A stretch of 10,443 nt of DNA, taken from the NCBI GenBank assembly GCA_964396115.1, contig CAYNDL010000033.1, forward strand, positions 1-10,443, in the 5' to 3' direction. Source of the stretch: CAYNDL01 sp964396115 (lineage in GTDB: Bacteria; Patescibacteriota; Andersenbacteria; UBA10190; CAIZMI01). Positions within the stretch are counted from its first letter, which is position 1. Each line of letters opens with the position of its first letter. The notes beneath the pieces were generated by a model, which worked only from the letters and a program-made list of their open reading frames with translations, was not told the origin of the DNA and did not search any database. Both the position numbers and the translations under genes were made by a program. Below are positions 1 through 7,378 of this stretch, piece after piece.

Positions 1-1103
1 ACCGGTTCAATGCTGATAATGCGGAAATCATGTTTCTGACCTGGCTTGATCACTTCTTCAGGCTTCAAAGTTTCATCTTCTGTGAGTTCGGAAATATGAG
101 CGAGACCGTGAATATCTTCATCGAGCTTAACGAATGCCCCAAAAGGCGTAACTTTCAAAACTTCGCCGGATACTTTTTCACCAACTTTGTAGCGTTCTTC
201 AACACTTAACCATGGGTCTTGGCGCAAGCGCTTCAATGACAGGGAAATGCGGGTACCGTCTACACCAATAACGATGGCTTGTGTGGGCTGTCCGACTTTG
301 GCAAATTCGCTCGGGTTATCGATTCTCTGCCAGGCGAGTTCGGAAATGTGGACTAAGCCTTCTAATTCGATCTTTTTCCAGTTGAATTTGATAAAGACAC
401 CGAAATCAACAACTCCGCTAACTTTCCCGTCAACGACAGCTCCTTCTTCAAGGCCTTCCAGTGCAACTTGGGTTTCGGGGCTCATAGCTTCCTTTTCGGA
501 AACGATCAGTTTGCCTTCGTTCTGGTCAGCAGTGATTACGCGGACATTAAACATTTGTCCAATATAGCCCTTCAATTTCTCAAGGATCTTTTGTTTATCG
601 CCACCTTCGACGCGAGGGTAGTGGGCAGCATTGAGCTGAGAAACAGGTAAAAATCCTGTTACGCCACTTACACGAAGTATTAGTCCACCCTTGTTAGCTT
701 CCAAAATTTGAACAGGGAAGATTTCGCCGCTGTTTTCTTTGGCTCGTAATTCCTCCCAAGCCTTCTCTTCCGAGGCGCTGCGGAGCGACAGTTCCACATA
801 TCCTTCATCATTTTCAGGTTCCACGACAACCGCTTCCACATCATCACCCAAATGAGCATGACGGAAAGTCTCTTGGGCATCCATCAATTCACGACCGAAA
901 ACGATACCCATACCTAGGGCACCGAGGTCTACATATAAGGTATTTGAGGCAATATCAAAGATCTTGCCTTTTACGACTTCACCAGGACGAGCAACACGAA
1001 CCGCATCTGGACGCTCCATTAAGAGCTTGGCAAATTCGGAAGTTGCGGTTTCCGTCTGGGAACCGTCACCTTTGTTATTAGATTGGTTATGGATAAGAGA
1101 CAT
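1..1103 (-). CDS. rpsA: 30S ribosomal protein S1 (3' end beyond window)
   Basis: Ribosomal protein S1 binds mRNA on the 30S subunit and helps initiate translation. This matters here because most genes in the window lack a strong Shine-Dalgarno site. Reading from the ATG at 1103 down to base 3 gives 367 codons with no stop, so the C-terminus is missing. Four S1 (OB-fold) repeats are visible, at about residues 40-109, 126-205, 221-292 and 308 to the edge. Repeats 3 and 4 carry the classic core: DFGVFIKF then GLVHISEL, and PFGAFVKL then GLAHISEL. Repeat 2 is more divergent, as usual. Residues 1-35 form a polar N-terminal extension. The ATG is preferred because it is the first start before the conserved region; no SD lies just upstream of it. 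The gene is divergent from the secreted protein at 1236. Family assignment is firm; total length is unknown, though four repeats may be nearly the whole protein. Confidence 0.95.
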   Translation of the reverse strand, partial: MSLIHNQSNNKGDGSQTETATSEFAKLLMERPDAVRVARPGEVVKGKIFDIASNTLYVDLGALGMGIVFGRELMDAQETFRHAHLGDDVEAVVVEPENDEGYVELSLRSASEEKAWEELRAKENSGEIFPVQILEANKGGLILRVSGVTGFLPVSQLNAAHYPRVEGGDKQKILEKLKGYIGQMFNVRVITADQNEGKLIVSEKEAMSPETQVALEGLEEGAVVDGKVSGVVDFGVFIKFNWKKIELEGLVHISELAWQRIDNPSEFAKVGQPTQAIVIGVDGTRISLSLKRLRQDPWLSVEERYKVGEKVSGEVLKVTPFGAFVKLDEDIHGLAHISELTEDETLKPEEVIKPGQKHDFRIISIEP

Positions 1104-1235
1104 TGGTCTTACGAAGGGTACAGGAGGATCGTTTTTTTTGCAAGTCTAAGGTGTAAACCATCTTTTCCTTTACGGATCTGATGCCTGTTAAATGTTTTAT
1201 GGCTGGTTTTCCTGATAATTTGTACAATAAGATGA
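1104..1235. promoter_or_regulatory. Divergent intergenic region rpsA / secreted protein
   Basis: This 132-bp gap separates two divergent genes and should hold both promoters. On the plus strand, GATAAT (1214-1219) and TACAAT (1223-1228) are possible -10 boxes for the gene at 1236, but neither has a convincing -35 about 17 bp upstream. If TACAAT is used, transcription would start almost at the GTG, giving a leaderless or nearly leaderless mRNA. I see no clear promoter for rpsA on the minus strand. An AGGAGG at 1122-1127 on the plus strand precedes no usable reading frame. The placement of promoters is inferred from gene orientation. Confidence 0.35.
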
Positions 1236-1766
1236 GTGCAAAAAATAAAAATCATAACCTCAATATTTGCCCTGGTTCTGGTTGTTTCTGGTGCGGCAAC
1301 CTACGCTGCATATTTGCAGACCAGGTCTGTATCGACGAAGCCGGTGAAGTTATTTGGGCCGAGCGACTTAATTATCGGCAGTCCGGCGACAATTACCTGG
1401 AAATCTGACTCGACAGTCTACTTGGCAGTTCGCTTGAGCTTATGTAAGAGCGTATCGTCGAGCTCTTGCGTCGTTCTTGCCCAGAATACGGCGAATACAG
1501 GAAGCGCTAAGGTTTTTGTGCCGAAGGATTTACAGGAAGGGAAGATGTATCTGAAAATTGAGCCGCTGAACAATGATGTGCCTGTTAGCAAGTATAAAAA
1601 TTTCATGCCTGTTACGGTGAAGGGGAACAGTACTCCACCGTCTGGTTCTACGAAACCTCCGACTTGTCCGCCTGGCAAAAGCCCCGTCCCGGTTGCAACG
1701 ACACATTCTATCCCGCCGAGTATAACTTGGGACTGCGTTTCTGTTGGTAAATCTAAGGTAAAGTAG
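1236..1766 (+). CDS. Secreted/anchored Ig-like (Kre9/KNH-type) domain protein
   Basis: A 176-aa exported protein of unknown role. Residues 1-25 form a hydrophobic signal peptide or N-terminal anchor after a lysine-containing start (MQKIKI). Residues 38-128 look like a beta-sandwich of the type often found on CPR surface proteins: a GPSDLIIGSPATITW opening, a strand with VRLSLC, then NTGSAKVFVP and a Gly-x-x-Tyr strand (GKMYLKI). This matches the general pattern of the Kre9/KNH-like family, recognised by eye only. C70/C78 and C144/C167 could form disulfides outside the cell. The C-terminal part (129-176) is Pro/Thr/Ser-rich. The start is GTG at 1236; ATG at 1232 is in another frame and gives no sensible protein. 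The gene stands alone between rpsA and the MBL gene. A surface or adhesive role is inference. Confidence 0.7.
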   Translation: MQKIKIITSIFALVLVVSGAATYAAYLQTRSVSTKPVKLFGPSDLIIGSPATITWKSDSTVYLAVRLSLCKSVSSSSCVVLAQNTANTGSAKVFVPKDLQEGKMYLKIEPLNNDVPVSKYKNFMPVTVKGNSTPPSGSTKPPTCPPGKSPVPVATTHSIPPSITWDCVSVGKSKVK

Positions 1767-1784
1767 TAGATCCGACGGCTATTT

Positions 1785-1818
1785 GGCCTCAGAGAAGGCC
1801 CTAATTAATGTTGTTTTT
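1785..1818 (+). terminator. Weak hairpin after the secreted-protein gene
   Basis: GGCCT (1785-1789) pairs with AGGCC (1796-1800) around a 6-nt loop. The following sequence is AT-rich, with a T-rich run at 1811-1818. The stem is only 5 bp and the T-run lies about 10 nt away, so this is a weak terminator candidate. It also overlaps the -35 element of the next promoter. Confidence 0.3.
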
Positions 1819-1839
1819 GGGGCTGTTTTCTGCTATTGT
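1811..1839 (+). promoter_or_regulatory. Extended -10 promoter for the MBL-TM-gyrA operon
   Basis: TTGTTT (1811-1816) and TATTGT (1834-1839) are separated by exactly 17 bp, and the -10 is preceded by TG at 1831-1832, giving an extended -10 (TGCTATTGT). Transcription would start near 1846, about 47 nt before the ATG at 1893. The -10 overlaps the TTG at 1836, which argues against that codon as the translation start. Confidence 0.6.
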
Positions 1840-1892
1840 TAGTGCAGCAAAACCATTTGCTGGGGGATCTTAGACTTACTAAAAACGAACTG

Positions 1893-2525
1893 ATGCATCT
1901 TTCCTGGTTAGGTTTATCCTCGTTCAAGCTGGAAACAAAAGAGGCGGTACTGGTAACCGACCCGTTTGGGCCGAAGGTTTCGAGTAAACCCATGCGGGCA
2001 AAGGCGGACATAGTTACTATCAGTAAGATAAACAACCCAGCCTATAGCCACATTGATGCCATCCAAGGCGGGCCATTTGTGATCGATCATCCGGGTGAGT
2101 TTGAACTGAAGGGAGTTTTCATCCAAGGAATTTCGGTTCCTGATAAAGATCCGAAAGAAACGACTACGGTCTACACAATGGATATAGAAGGGATGCGACT
2201 TGTTCACTTGGGTAATGTAGAAACAATCCCAACGGGTGAAATTATTGAGAAGTTTGATGGGGTCGACATCCTCTTTGTTCCCGTTGGCGGTGTCGGACTG
2301 GAATTAAAGCAAGCAGTAAAACTTGTGAATGATATCGAACCGCGCGTAGTAGTGCCGATGCACTTTGCACAGGACGGAATAAATGTTGGATCTAAGTTAG
2401 GGAGCGTTTCCGCTTTCCTTAAGGAAATGGGTGCTTCTAGCGTAAAGCCGACCGATCGGATGTTGTTCAAAAAGAAGGATCTGCCTGCCGAGGAAGACAC
2501 TCAAGTTGTTGTATTCTCCGCATAA
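1893..2525 (+). CDS. MBL-fold (UlaG/COG2220-like) protein with degenerate metal site
   Basis: A 210-aa protein of the metallo-beta-lactamase fold, closest by eye to UlaG-like hydrolases (COG2220) common in CPR genomes. Family landmarks are the start MHLSWLGLSSFKLE, VTDPFG (21-26), ADIVTIS (38-44), PFVIDHPGEFELKG (61-74), HLGN (105-108), DILFVPVGG (125-133) and PMHF (155-158). The zinc-binding HxHxDH motif expected just after ADIVTIS is replaced by KINNPAYSH, the usual GHSSF is GLSSF, and the aspartate of HLGD is Asn108. H105 and H157 remain. It is therefore probably not an active di-zinc hydrolase and may be structural or a binding protein. The ATG at 1893 is chosen over TTG 1836 because a promoter overlaps the latter and homology begins at 1893. 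It lies 5 nt before the next gene and is probably co-transcribed with gyrA. Confidence 0.85.
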   Translation: MHLSWLGLSSFKLETKEAVLVTDPFGPKVSSKPMRAKADIVTISKINNPAYSHIDAIQGGPFVIDHPGEFELKGVFIQGISVPDKDPKETTTVYTMDIEGMRLVHLGNVETIPTGEIIEKFDGVDILFVPVGGVGLELKQAVKLVNDIEPRVVVPMHFAQDGINVGSKLGSVSAFLKEMGASSVKPTDRMLFKKKDLPAEEDTQVVVFSA

Positions 2526-2530
2526 TCGCT

Positions 2531-2899
2531 ATGCTTTCCTACGTCAAAGAAGTTAGAGAGAAAGATTTAGCAGCCCGAAGAAGATTTGTAGTATTTGGGA
2601 CAACAGTTACTTTCATCGTTATAGTCGCTGTCTGGGTTCCTGTTCGTATTGCCCAATGGAAGTCAACAGGGAGACCGGTGATTGCAGAGCAACCAACGCC
2701 AGCTTCTTTTGAGCAGAAACCTTTAGTGGCGGGCGATCAGATAGAAAAGAGAACTACTCCGACTCCTGAAGTGACTGCCACGCCTTCTCCATTGTTTGAG
2801 TCGTCAACCAAGGGAGGGGAATTTGCTCCTGCGCCAACTACAGTCCCTGAAGAAAGCCCGACTGCGTCCGCAACTCCTACCGACTTTCCAACTTTGTAA
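2531..2899 (+). CDS. Single-pass membrane protein with Pro/Thr-rich extracytoplasmic tail
   Basis: A 122-aa protein I do not recognise. The N-terminal 18 residues are charged and end in ARRRF. They are followed by one transmembrane helix at about 19-40 (FVVFGTTVTFIVIVAVWVPV). By the positive-inside rule the short N-terminus is cytoplasmic and residues 41-122 are outside. The tail is rich in Pro, Thr, Ser and Glu with TPTPEVTATPSP-type segments, resembling an extended wall-spanning or glycosylated linker with no folded domain. It begins 5 nt after the MBL stop and ends 32 nt before gyrA, so all three appear to share a transcript. No SD is obvious. Function unknown; a role in envelope anchoring is only a guess. 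Confidence 0.75.
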   Translation: MLSYVKEVREKDLAARRRFVVFGTTVTFIVIVAVWVPVRIAQWKSTGRPVIAEQPTPASFEQKPLVAGDQIEKRTTPTPEVTATPSPLFESSTKGGEFAPAPTTVPEESPTASATPTDFPTL

Positions 2900-2931
2900 A
2901 CTTAAGGATCTACATTAAACTAGCCAAAGTT

Positions 2932-5400
2932 ATGCCAGAAACAATCACACCACGCGAAATAGTCGACGAAGTACAGCAGTCCTATCTGGATTACGCGATG
3001 AGCGTAATCGTTTCTCGAGCTTTGCCCGATGTACGTGATGGCTTCAAGCCGGTGCATCGCCGAATCTTGTACGCCATGCACGAGATCGGTTTAAGGCCGA
3101 ACGGGCGGTTCCGTAAGTGTGCGGCCGTTGTTGGTGAAGTGCTTGGTAAATATCATCCCCATGGCGACATGGCAGTTTACGATGCATTAGCCCGTCTTAC
3201 CCAAGACTGGTCAATGCGTTATCCCCTCGTTAGGGGGCAAGGGAATTTCGGCAGCATTGATGGTGATTCCCCCGCAGCTATGCGTTATACCGAAGCGAAG
3301 TTGGCGTATGTCGCTGATGAAATGTTGCGCGACATTGAGAAGGAGACAGTCAATTTTGTAGATAACTACGACAATACCAAGAAAGAGCCTTCAGTTATGC
3401 CTGCTCCTCTCCCGAACCTTTTGGTAAACGGGACAGTAGGTATTGCTGTCGGTATGGCAACAAACATCCCGCCGCATAATCTGACTGAGGTTGTTGATGC
3501 TATCGTCCATCTTTCGGAAAATTCCGATGCAACAAACGAAGACTTAATCAAATTTGTAAAAGGTCCTGATTTCCCGACAGGCGGGTTTGTCTTCAATGCA
3601 CAAGATATCGCGCACGCCTATGCCACAGGGAAGGGTGCCATGGTTACCCGTGCCAAGGCGGAGATCGAGGAAGTTAAGGAAGGGGAATTCAGAATTATTG
3701 TCACAGAAATCCCATACCAGGTTAATAAGTCCTCACTCCTAGAAGAGATCGCAAACGGCGTGAAGGAAAAAAGACTGGAAGGGATCAGAGATTTGCGAGA
3801 TGAATCTGACAAGGATGGTATACGCGTGGTTATTGAATTAAAACGTGATTCATACCCAAAGAAAGTATTAAACCAGCTGTTCGTCCACACACAGCTTCAA
3901 AAGTCTTTCCACTTGAACATGATGGCCTTGGTGGACGGTATTCATCCCAAGGTTCTTACGCTAAAAGGCGTCCTGGAAAACTTCCTTGAACACCGCAAGA
4001 CCGTCATTAGGCGCCGCAGTGAATATGACTTAAGACGTGCGAAAGAAAGAGCACATATTCTTGAAGGCTTAAAGAAAGCACTCGACCATATCAACGAAGT
4101 AATTGAAACCATCAAGAAGTCTTCGACCAAGGAAATAGCCCATGACAACTTGATGAAGAAGTTCCGTTTGTCTGACCTGCAGGCAAGTGCAATCTTGGAA
4201 ATGCGTTTGTCGACGCTGGCCGGTTTGGAAAGGAAGAAAGTGGAAGATGAGCTGGAAGAGAAACGTAAACTTATCGCTTACCTAGAAGACTTGCTCAAGT
4301 CCCCGAAGAAGATCTTGGGAGTAGTTATCACTGAATTGCAAGAATTGAAAAAGAAATATGGCGATGAAAGAAAGACTGTGGTGGTGCCGGGTCCAGTCGG
4401 CGAATTTACACAGGAGGATTTAGTTCCAGACGAGGATACTGTTATTACTGTAACCGCAGGCGGCTATGTTAAACGTTTGCCGATTGACACATACCGCGTG
4501 CAAGGCAGGGGTGGCAAAGGAGTTATCGGCATGACAACAAAGGAAGAAGATTCTGTTGATACGATTATAGTCACACGCACGCATTCCGACACACTGTTCT
4601 TCACGAATTCTGGGAAGGTGTTTGCTTGCAAGGCTTATGAATTGCCAATGGCTTCGCGCACTGCAAAAGGGCAGGCTCTACAAAACTTCCTGTCATTAAG
4701 TTCTGAGGAGAAAGTAACGGCAGTCTTGGCACTTCCCAAGGATTCGAAAGCGAAGTTTTTGGTGATGGTAACTTCACAAGGAACCATAAAGAAGGTTCCA
4801 ATTGAAGAATTCTCACATGTCCGTCGCAGCGGCTTAATTGCAATCAGGTTAGCTGCGGGTGACCGCTTAGACTGGGTGCTTCCAAGCTACGGCAAAGACG
4901 ATATCATGCTAATTTCTGCCAAAGGGAAAGGAATCCGTTTTAAGGAGTCTGATGTTCGTCCGATGGGTCGTCCAGCTGCTGGTGTGCGCGGTATCAAGAT
5001 TAGTGGCGATGACCAGGTTATTGGAATGACGGTTATTCCGAGTGAATTGAAGGCAAAGGACGCTCATGTTTTGGTGCTTATGGAACATGGATATGGCAAA
5101 CGGACAGTACTAGCAGCGTTTAAGGTGCAAAATCGCGGTGGTTCGGGTGTAAAAACTGCTAACGTAACCCCGAAGACTGGTCGTGTCGTAGGTATGATGT
5201 TGGTTCCCGCTGACGTTGAAAAAGACGCGACTGTAATTGTTACATCCCAAAAAGGCCAAGTAATCAGGGTGCCGTTGAACACGGTCCCGGTCCTTGGAAG
5301 AGCTACTCAGGGTGTACGCATAATGCGTCTTGATGAAGGGGAGAGCGTCAGCACGTTTACTACATTTGCTACAGCCGGACGGCAAGCAGAAGGCGCTTAA
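2932..5400 (+). CDS. gyrA: DNA gyrase subunit A
   Basis: The 822-aa breakage-reunion subunit of DNA gyrase, which with GyrB introduces negative supercoils using ATP. The N-terminal topoisomerase domain (about 8-470) contains PDVRDGFKPVHRRIL, the winged-helix KYHPHGD region (73-79), QDWSMRYPLVRGQGNFGS and the catalytic tyrosine Tyr119 in RYTE. A charged helical coiled-coil region follows at about 355-460. The C-terminal beta-pinwheel (about 495-810) has six repeats and the GyrA box QGRGGKG at 524-530, which marks this as GyrA and not ParC; the E. coli box is QRRGGKG. Further blades show RTAKGQAL, RRSGLIAI, GRPAAGVRG, NRGGSGVKT and RATQGVRI. The position equivalent to E. coli Ser83 is Met80, while the Asp87 equivalent is kept (Asp84). 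Length is typical, without an acidic tail. ATG 2932 gives the standard N-terminus. It is last in the MBL-TM-gyrA unit and is followed by a terminator. Confidence 0.97.
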   Translation: MPETITPREIVDEVQQSYLDYAMSVIVSRALPDVRDGFKPVHRRILYAMHEIGLRPNGRFRKCAAVVGEVLGKYHPHGDMAVYDALARLTQDWSMRYPLVRGQGNFGSIDGDSPAAMRYTEAKLAYVADEMLRDIEKETVNFVDNYDNTKKEPSVMPAPLPNLLVNGTVGIAVGMATNIPPHNLTEVVDAIVHLSENSDATNEDLIKFVKGPDFPTGGFVFNAQDIAHAYATGKGAMVTRAKAEIEEVKEGEFRIIVTEIPYQVNKSSLLEEIANGVKEKRLEGIRDLRDESDKDGIRVVIELKRDSYPKKVLNQLFVHTQLQKSFHLNMMALVDGIHPKVLTLKGVLENFLEHRKTVIRRRSEYDLRRAKERAHILEGLKKALDHINEVIETIKKSSTKEIAHDNLMKKFRLSDLQASAILEMRLSTLAGLERKKVEDELEEKRKLIAYLEDLLKSPKKILGVVITELQELKKKYGDERKTVVVPGPVGEFTQEDLVPDEDTVITVTAGGYVKRLPIDTYRVQGRGGKGVIGMTTKEEDSVDTIIVTRTHSDTLFFTNSGKVFACKAYELPMASRTAKGQALQNFLSLSSEEKVTAVLALPKDSKAKFLVMVTSQGTIKKVPIEEFSHVRRSGLIAIRLAAGDRLDWVLPSYGKDDIMLISAKGKGIRFKESDVRPMGRPAAGVRGIKISGDDQVIGMTVIPSELKAKDAHVLVLMEHGYGKRTVLAAFKVQNRGGSGVKTANVTPKTGRVVGMMLVPADVEKDATVIVTSQKGQVIRVPLNTVPVLGRATQGVRIMRLDEGESVSTFTTFATAGRQAEGA

Positions 5401-5411
5401 CAAAACGAAAA

Positions 5412-5444
5412 ACAAATCCCTGCCATAAGCGGGGATTTTTGTTT
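5412..5444 (+). terminator. Intrinsic terminator after gyrA
   Basis: ACAAATCCC (5412-5420) pairs with GGGATTTTTGT (5432-5442) around a loop of about 11 nt, with two bulged T's. The 3' arm runs straight into a T-rich tract (ATTTTTGTTT, 5435-5444). It begins 12 nt after the gyrA stop. The stem is moderate and the A-tract on the 5' side may allow function in both directions. Confidence 0.75.
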
Positions 5445-5458
5445 ACGGAGTTTCTCTG

Positions 5459-5487
5459 TTGAGCCTCTAAGTGTGCTATAGTATCTA
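5459..5487 (+). promoter_or_regulatory. Promoter for the methyltransferase-SBP-pilin block
   Basis: Two overlapping readings are possible. TTGAGC (5459-5464) with TATCTA (5482-5487) has a 17-bp spacer. Alternatively TGCTATAGT (5474-5482) is an extended -10 that hardly needs a -35. The second resembles the TGCTATTGT of the gyrA-operon promoter. Either would start transcription near 5490-5495, some 20 nt before the ATG at 5514. The 5' leader is A-rich without an SD. Confidence 0.5.
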
Positions 5488-5513
5488 AAGAACAAAAACG
5501 AAAAAGCACAAAA

Positions 5514-6080
5514 ATGGCTACTCAAATTATTCGTTCTGGTAACTTTATTCGGCCCGATGAGGTGCTGCGTGAAGTTGGAATTAGGGAAGGGATGAATGTT
5601 GTGCACTTCGGGTGTGGCGCCGGTTTTTATGTTGTGCCCGCTGCGAAATTCGTCGGAGGTAACGGTAGGGTGGTGGGAGTTGATATTCGGGAAAGTTCAC
5701 TGGAGACTGTTCGACACAAAGCTAAGAGTGAAAACCTAGATAATCTTGATGTAATCCGTGGTGATTTAGCAAAATTGTCCGGCTCCCATTTACCAGATGG
5801 TTGGGCAGATCTCGTAATTGTGGCTAACATCCTCCACCAAAGCGATCCGCAGAAAGTCCTAGCCGAAGCAGCGCGCGTTTTGCGTCCGGAAGTTGGTCGT
5901 TTAGTGGCTGTTGAATGGGAGATGGTTAATGTTCCTTTTGGGCCACCCGTCGAACATCGGGTTTCTCCTGACATGGTTTTAGCGGCTGCCAAAATGAATA
6001 ACCTCATGGTTCTGCGTCGATGGAAGCCGAGTCTTTATCATTATGCTTTATTATTTGCCCGTGCTTACTCTGAAGCCTAA
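5514..6080 (+). CDS. Class I SAM-dependent methyltransferase
   Basis: A 188-aa protein with the Rossmann-type methyltransferase fold (Methyltransf_11/31-like). Motif I is VVHFGCGAGFY at 29-39, where the usual acidic residue two before GCG is His31. The acidic residue that binds the SAM ribose is Asp57 in GVDIRES. Asp84 in IRGDL fits the adenine-contact position, and LVIVANILHQ (100-109) matches motif IV/post-motif. RVLRPEVGRLVAVEW (121-135) is the typical late strand. The fold resembles UbiE or arsenite-methyltransferase-like enzymes, but the substrate cannot be read from the sequence. It starts at ATG 5514 after its own promoter and overlaps the downstream lipoprotein gene by 38 nt (or 20 nt if that gene starts at GTG 6061), implying translational coupling. 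Modification of a surface component or lipid is possible but inferred only from its neighbours. Confidence 0.85.
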   Translation: MATQIIRSGNFIRPDEVLREVGIREGMNVVHFGCGAGFYVVPAAKFVGGNGRVVGVDIRESSLETVRHKAKSENLDNLDVIRGDLAKLSGSHLPDGWADLVIVANILHQSDPQKVLAEAARVLRPEVGRLVAVEWEMVNVPFGPPVEHRVSPDMVLAAAKMNNLMVLRRWKPSLYHYALLFARAYSEA

Positions 6081-7368
6081 AAAGTCTTTGCTCATCCGTT
6101 TTGCAGTGCTTCTTGGCGCTGTGGTTTTTCTTGGTGCGGGGTGCGGAAAGACGAATACTCCTCCTAATCGTGTTCCTATTAGTGTTTGGGGAGTTTTCGA
6201 TGATGCAGAATCGATGCGGCCTTTTCTGCAGGCTTTTTCAAACAATGAAGTGCCTGGTGCCAAAGTCGATTACAAGAAAAAAAGTCCTGTTGACCAGTAC
6301 GAAAACGAATTGTTGAGTGCTTTGGCAGAGGGAAGGGGTCCTGATGTTTTTCTGATTCATAGCTCGTGGTTGCCCAGATGGAAGAACAGGTTGCTGCCTG
6401 CCCCTCAGACTGTTGCAACAGAAAAACAAGTCAGGGAAGCATTCGTGGATCTGGTTGGACAAGATGTAATTATGGAAGGCCGCGTAATGGCAATGCCGCT
6501 GTTTATGGATACGTTAGCTCTTTACTACAACAAAGATATTTTCAATACCGCTGGCGTGGCGCGTGCGCCGAAAACCTGGACAGAAGTGATGGAGATTGTA
6601 AAAAGGACAACGAAGTCTAACTCAACAGAAACGAACCAAATTGACCAGCATGGGATTACACTGGGAGCAGGGAAGAATGTAAACCGGGCATCTGACATCC
6701 TTTCTATTCTGATGATGCAAAATGGTGTTGAGATGGTTGATAAGAATGGTTTACCAGCATTCGGAGAAAATCCGGATGCAATACGTGCCCTCGAGTTCTT
6801 CACTGATTTTGCCAACCCTGTTAAGGATGTCTACACCTGGAACGAGAGGAGCGATTACTCAATAGACTCCTTTGCTGAAGGAGAAGCGGCGATGATGGTC
6901 AATTACTCCTACCACATCGAAACAATCAAAGCGAAAAATCCGCGTTTGAACTTTGGAATTGCACCGATCCCGCAAGTGGAAATTGGGAATAGGGATAATC
7001 CTCCAAAGACCTACGGTGGGTATTGGTTATTGGCTGTTTCTAAGCAAACAACAAGTCCGGAAGTTGCTTGGAGCTTTGTTCGTTTCATGGCAGGCGCAAA
7101 CCAGGCGCGTCAGTACATTGAAAAGTCTGGCTACCCGCCAGCCCGGCGTGACTTGGTGGCAGAAATGCAAAACGATCCACGAATAGGAGTGTTTGCCGGT
7201 CAGTCGCTTTACGCCACTTCTTGGAAACAAGCCGACAATCACTTGGTAGACAGCTTGTTTGTGAAGGCCATTGATGAAGTTGTGTCTGGCCAGGATACAG
7301 CTGAGGGTGCATTGAGGCGGGCAGCAGAGCAACTGAAAGCCGCAAGCACAAGAGAAACAACTAAGTAA
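6043..7368 (+). CDS. ABC-type sugar-binding lipoprotein (SBP family 1)
   Basis: An extracytoplasmic solute-binding protein of the maltose/multiple-sugar type (SBP_bac_1), which captures a ligand for an ABC importer. From ATG 6043 it has 441 residues: a Lys-containing n-region, hydrophobic core and lipobox-like FLGAGC with Cys34 as probable lipid-attachment site. Family features include ISVWG (46-50), GPDVFLIHSSW (99-109), PLFMDTLALYYNKDIF (152-167), PKTWTEV (176-182), SFAEGEAAMM (276-285), GGYWLLAVSK (325-334) and the late AWSFVRFMAG helix. An in-frame GTG at 6061 gives a more usual signal peptide (MLTLKPKK) and is a good alternative start. The gene overlaps the methyltransferase and ends 10 nt before the pilin fusion. 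No permease or ATPase is in the window, so the partner importer is elsewhere or absent. Ligand unknown, probably a carbohydrate. Confidence 0.92.
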   Translation: MLYYLPVLTLKPKKSLLIRFAVLLGAVVFLGAGCGKTNTPPNRVPISVWGVFDDAESMRPFLQAFSNNEVPGAKVDYKKKSPVDQYENELLSALAEGRGPDVFLIHSSWLPRWKNRLLPAPQTVATEKQVREAFVDLVGQDVIMEGRVMAMPLFMDTLALYYNKDIFNTAGVARAPKTWTEVMEIVKRTTKSNSTETNQIDQHGITLGAGKNVNRASDILSILMMQNGVEMVDKNGLPAFGENPDAIRALEFFTDFANPVKDVYTWNERSDYSIDSFAEGEAAMMVNYSYHIETIKAKNPRLNFGIAPIPQVEIGNRDNPPKTYGGYWLLAVSKQTTSPEVAWSFVRFMAGANQARQYIEKSGYPPARRDLVAEMQNDPRIGVFAGQSLYATSWKQADNHLVDSLFVKAIDEVVSGQDTAEGALRRAAEQLKAASTRETTK

Positions 7369-7378
7369 TTTAATTGTC

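Noticed and set aside
1122..1127. AGGAGG on the plus strand upstream of the secreted-protein gene
   Set aside because: No start codon follows at a useful distance with an open frame; it is over 100 nt from GTG 1236 and lies in the rpsA leader on the opposite strand.
1181..1408. A plus-strand open frame overlapping the secreted-protein gene
   Set aside because: Its product is Cys-rich without a recognisable pattern, while the alternative frame from GTG 1236 gives a signal peptide and beta domain.
1836..1892. TTG 1836 as the start of the MBL-fold gene
   Set aside because: The codon lies inside the -10 box of a good promoter, and the family homology begins at the ATG at 1893.
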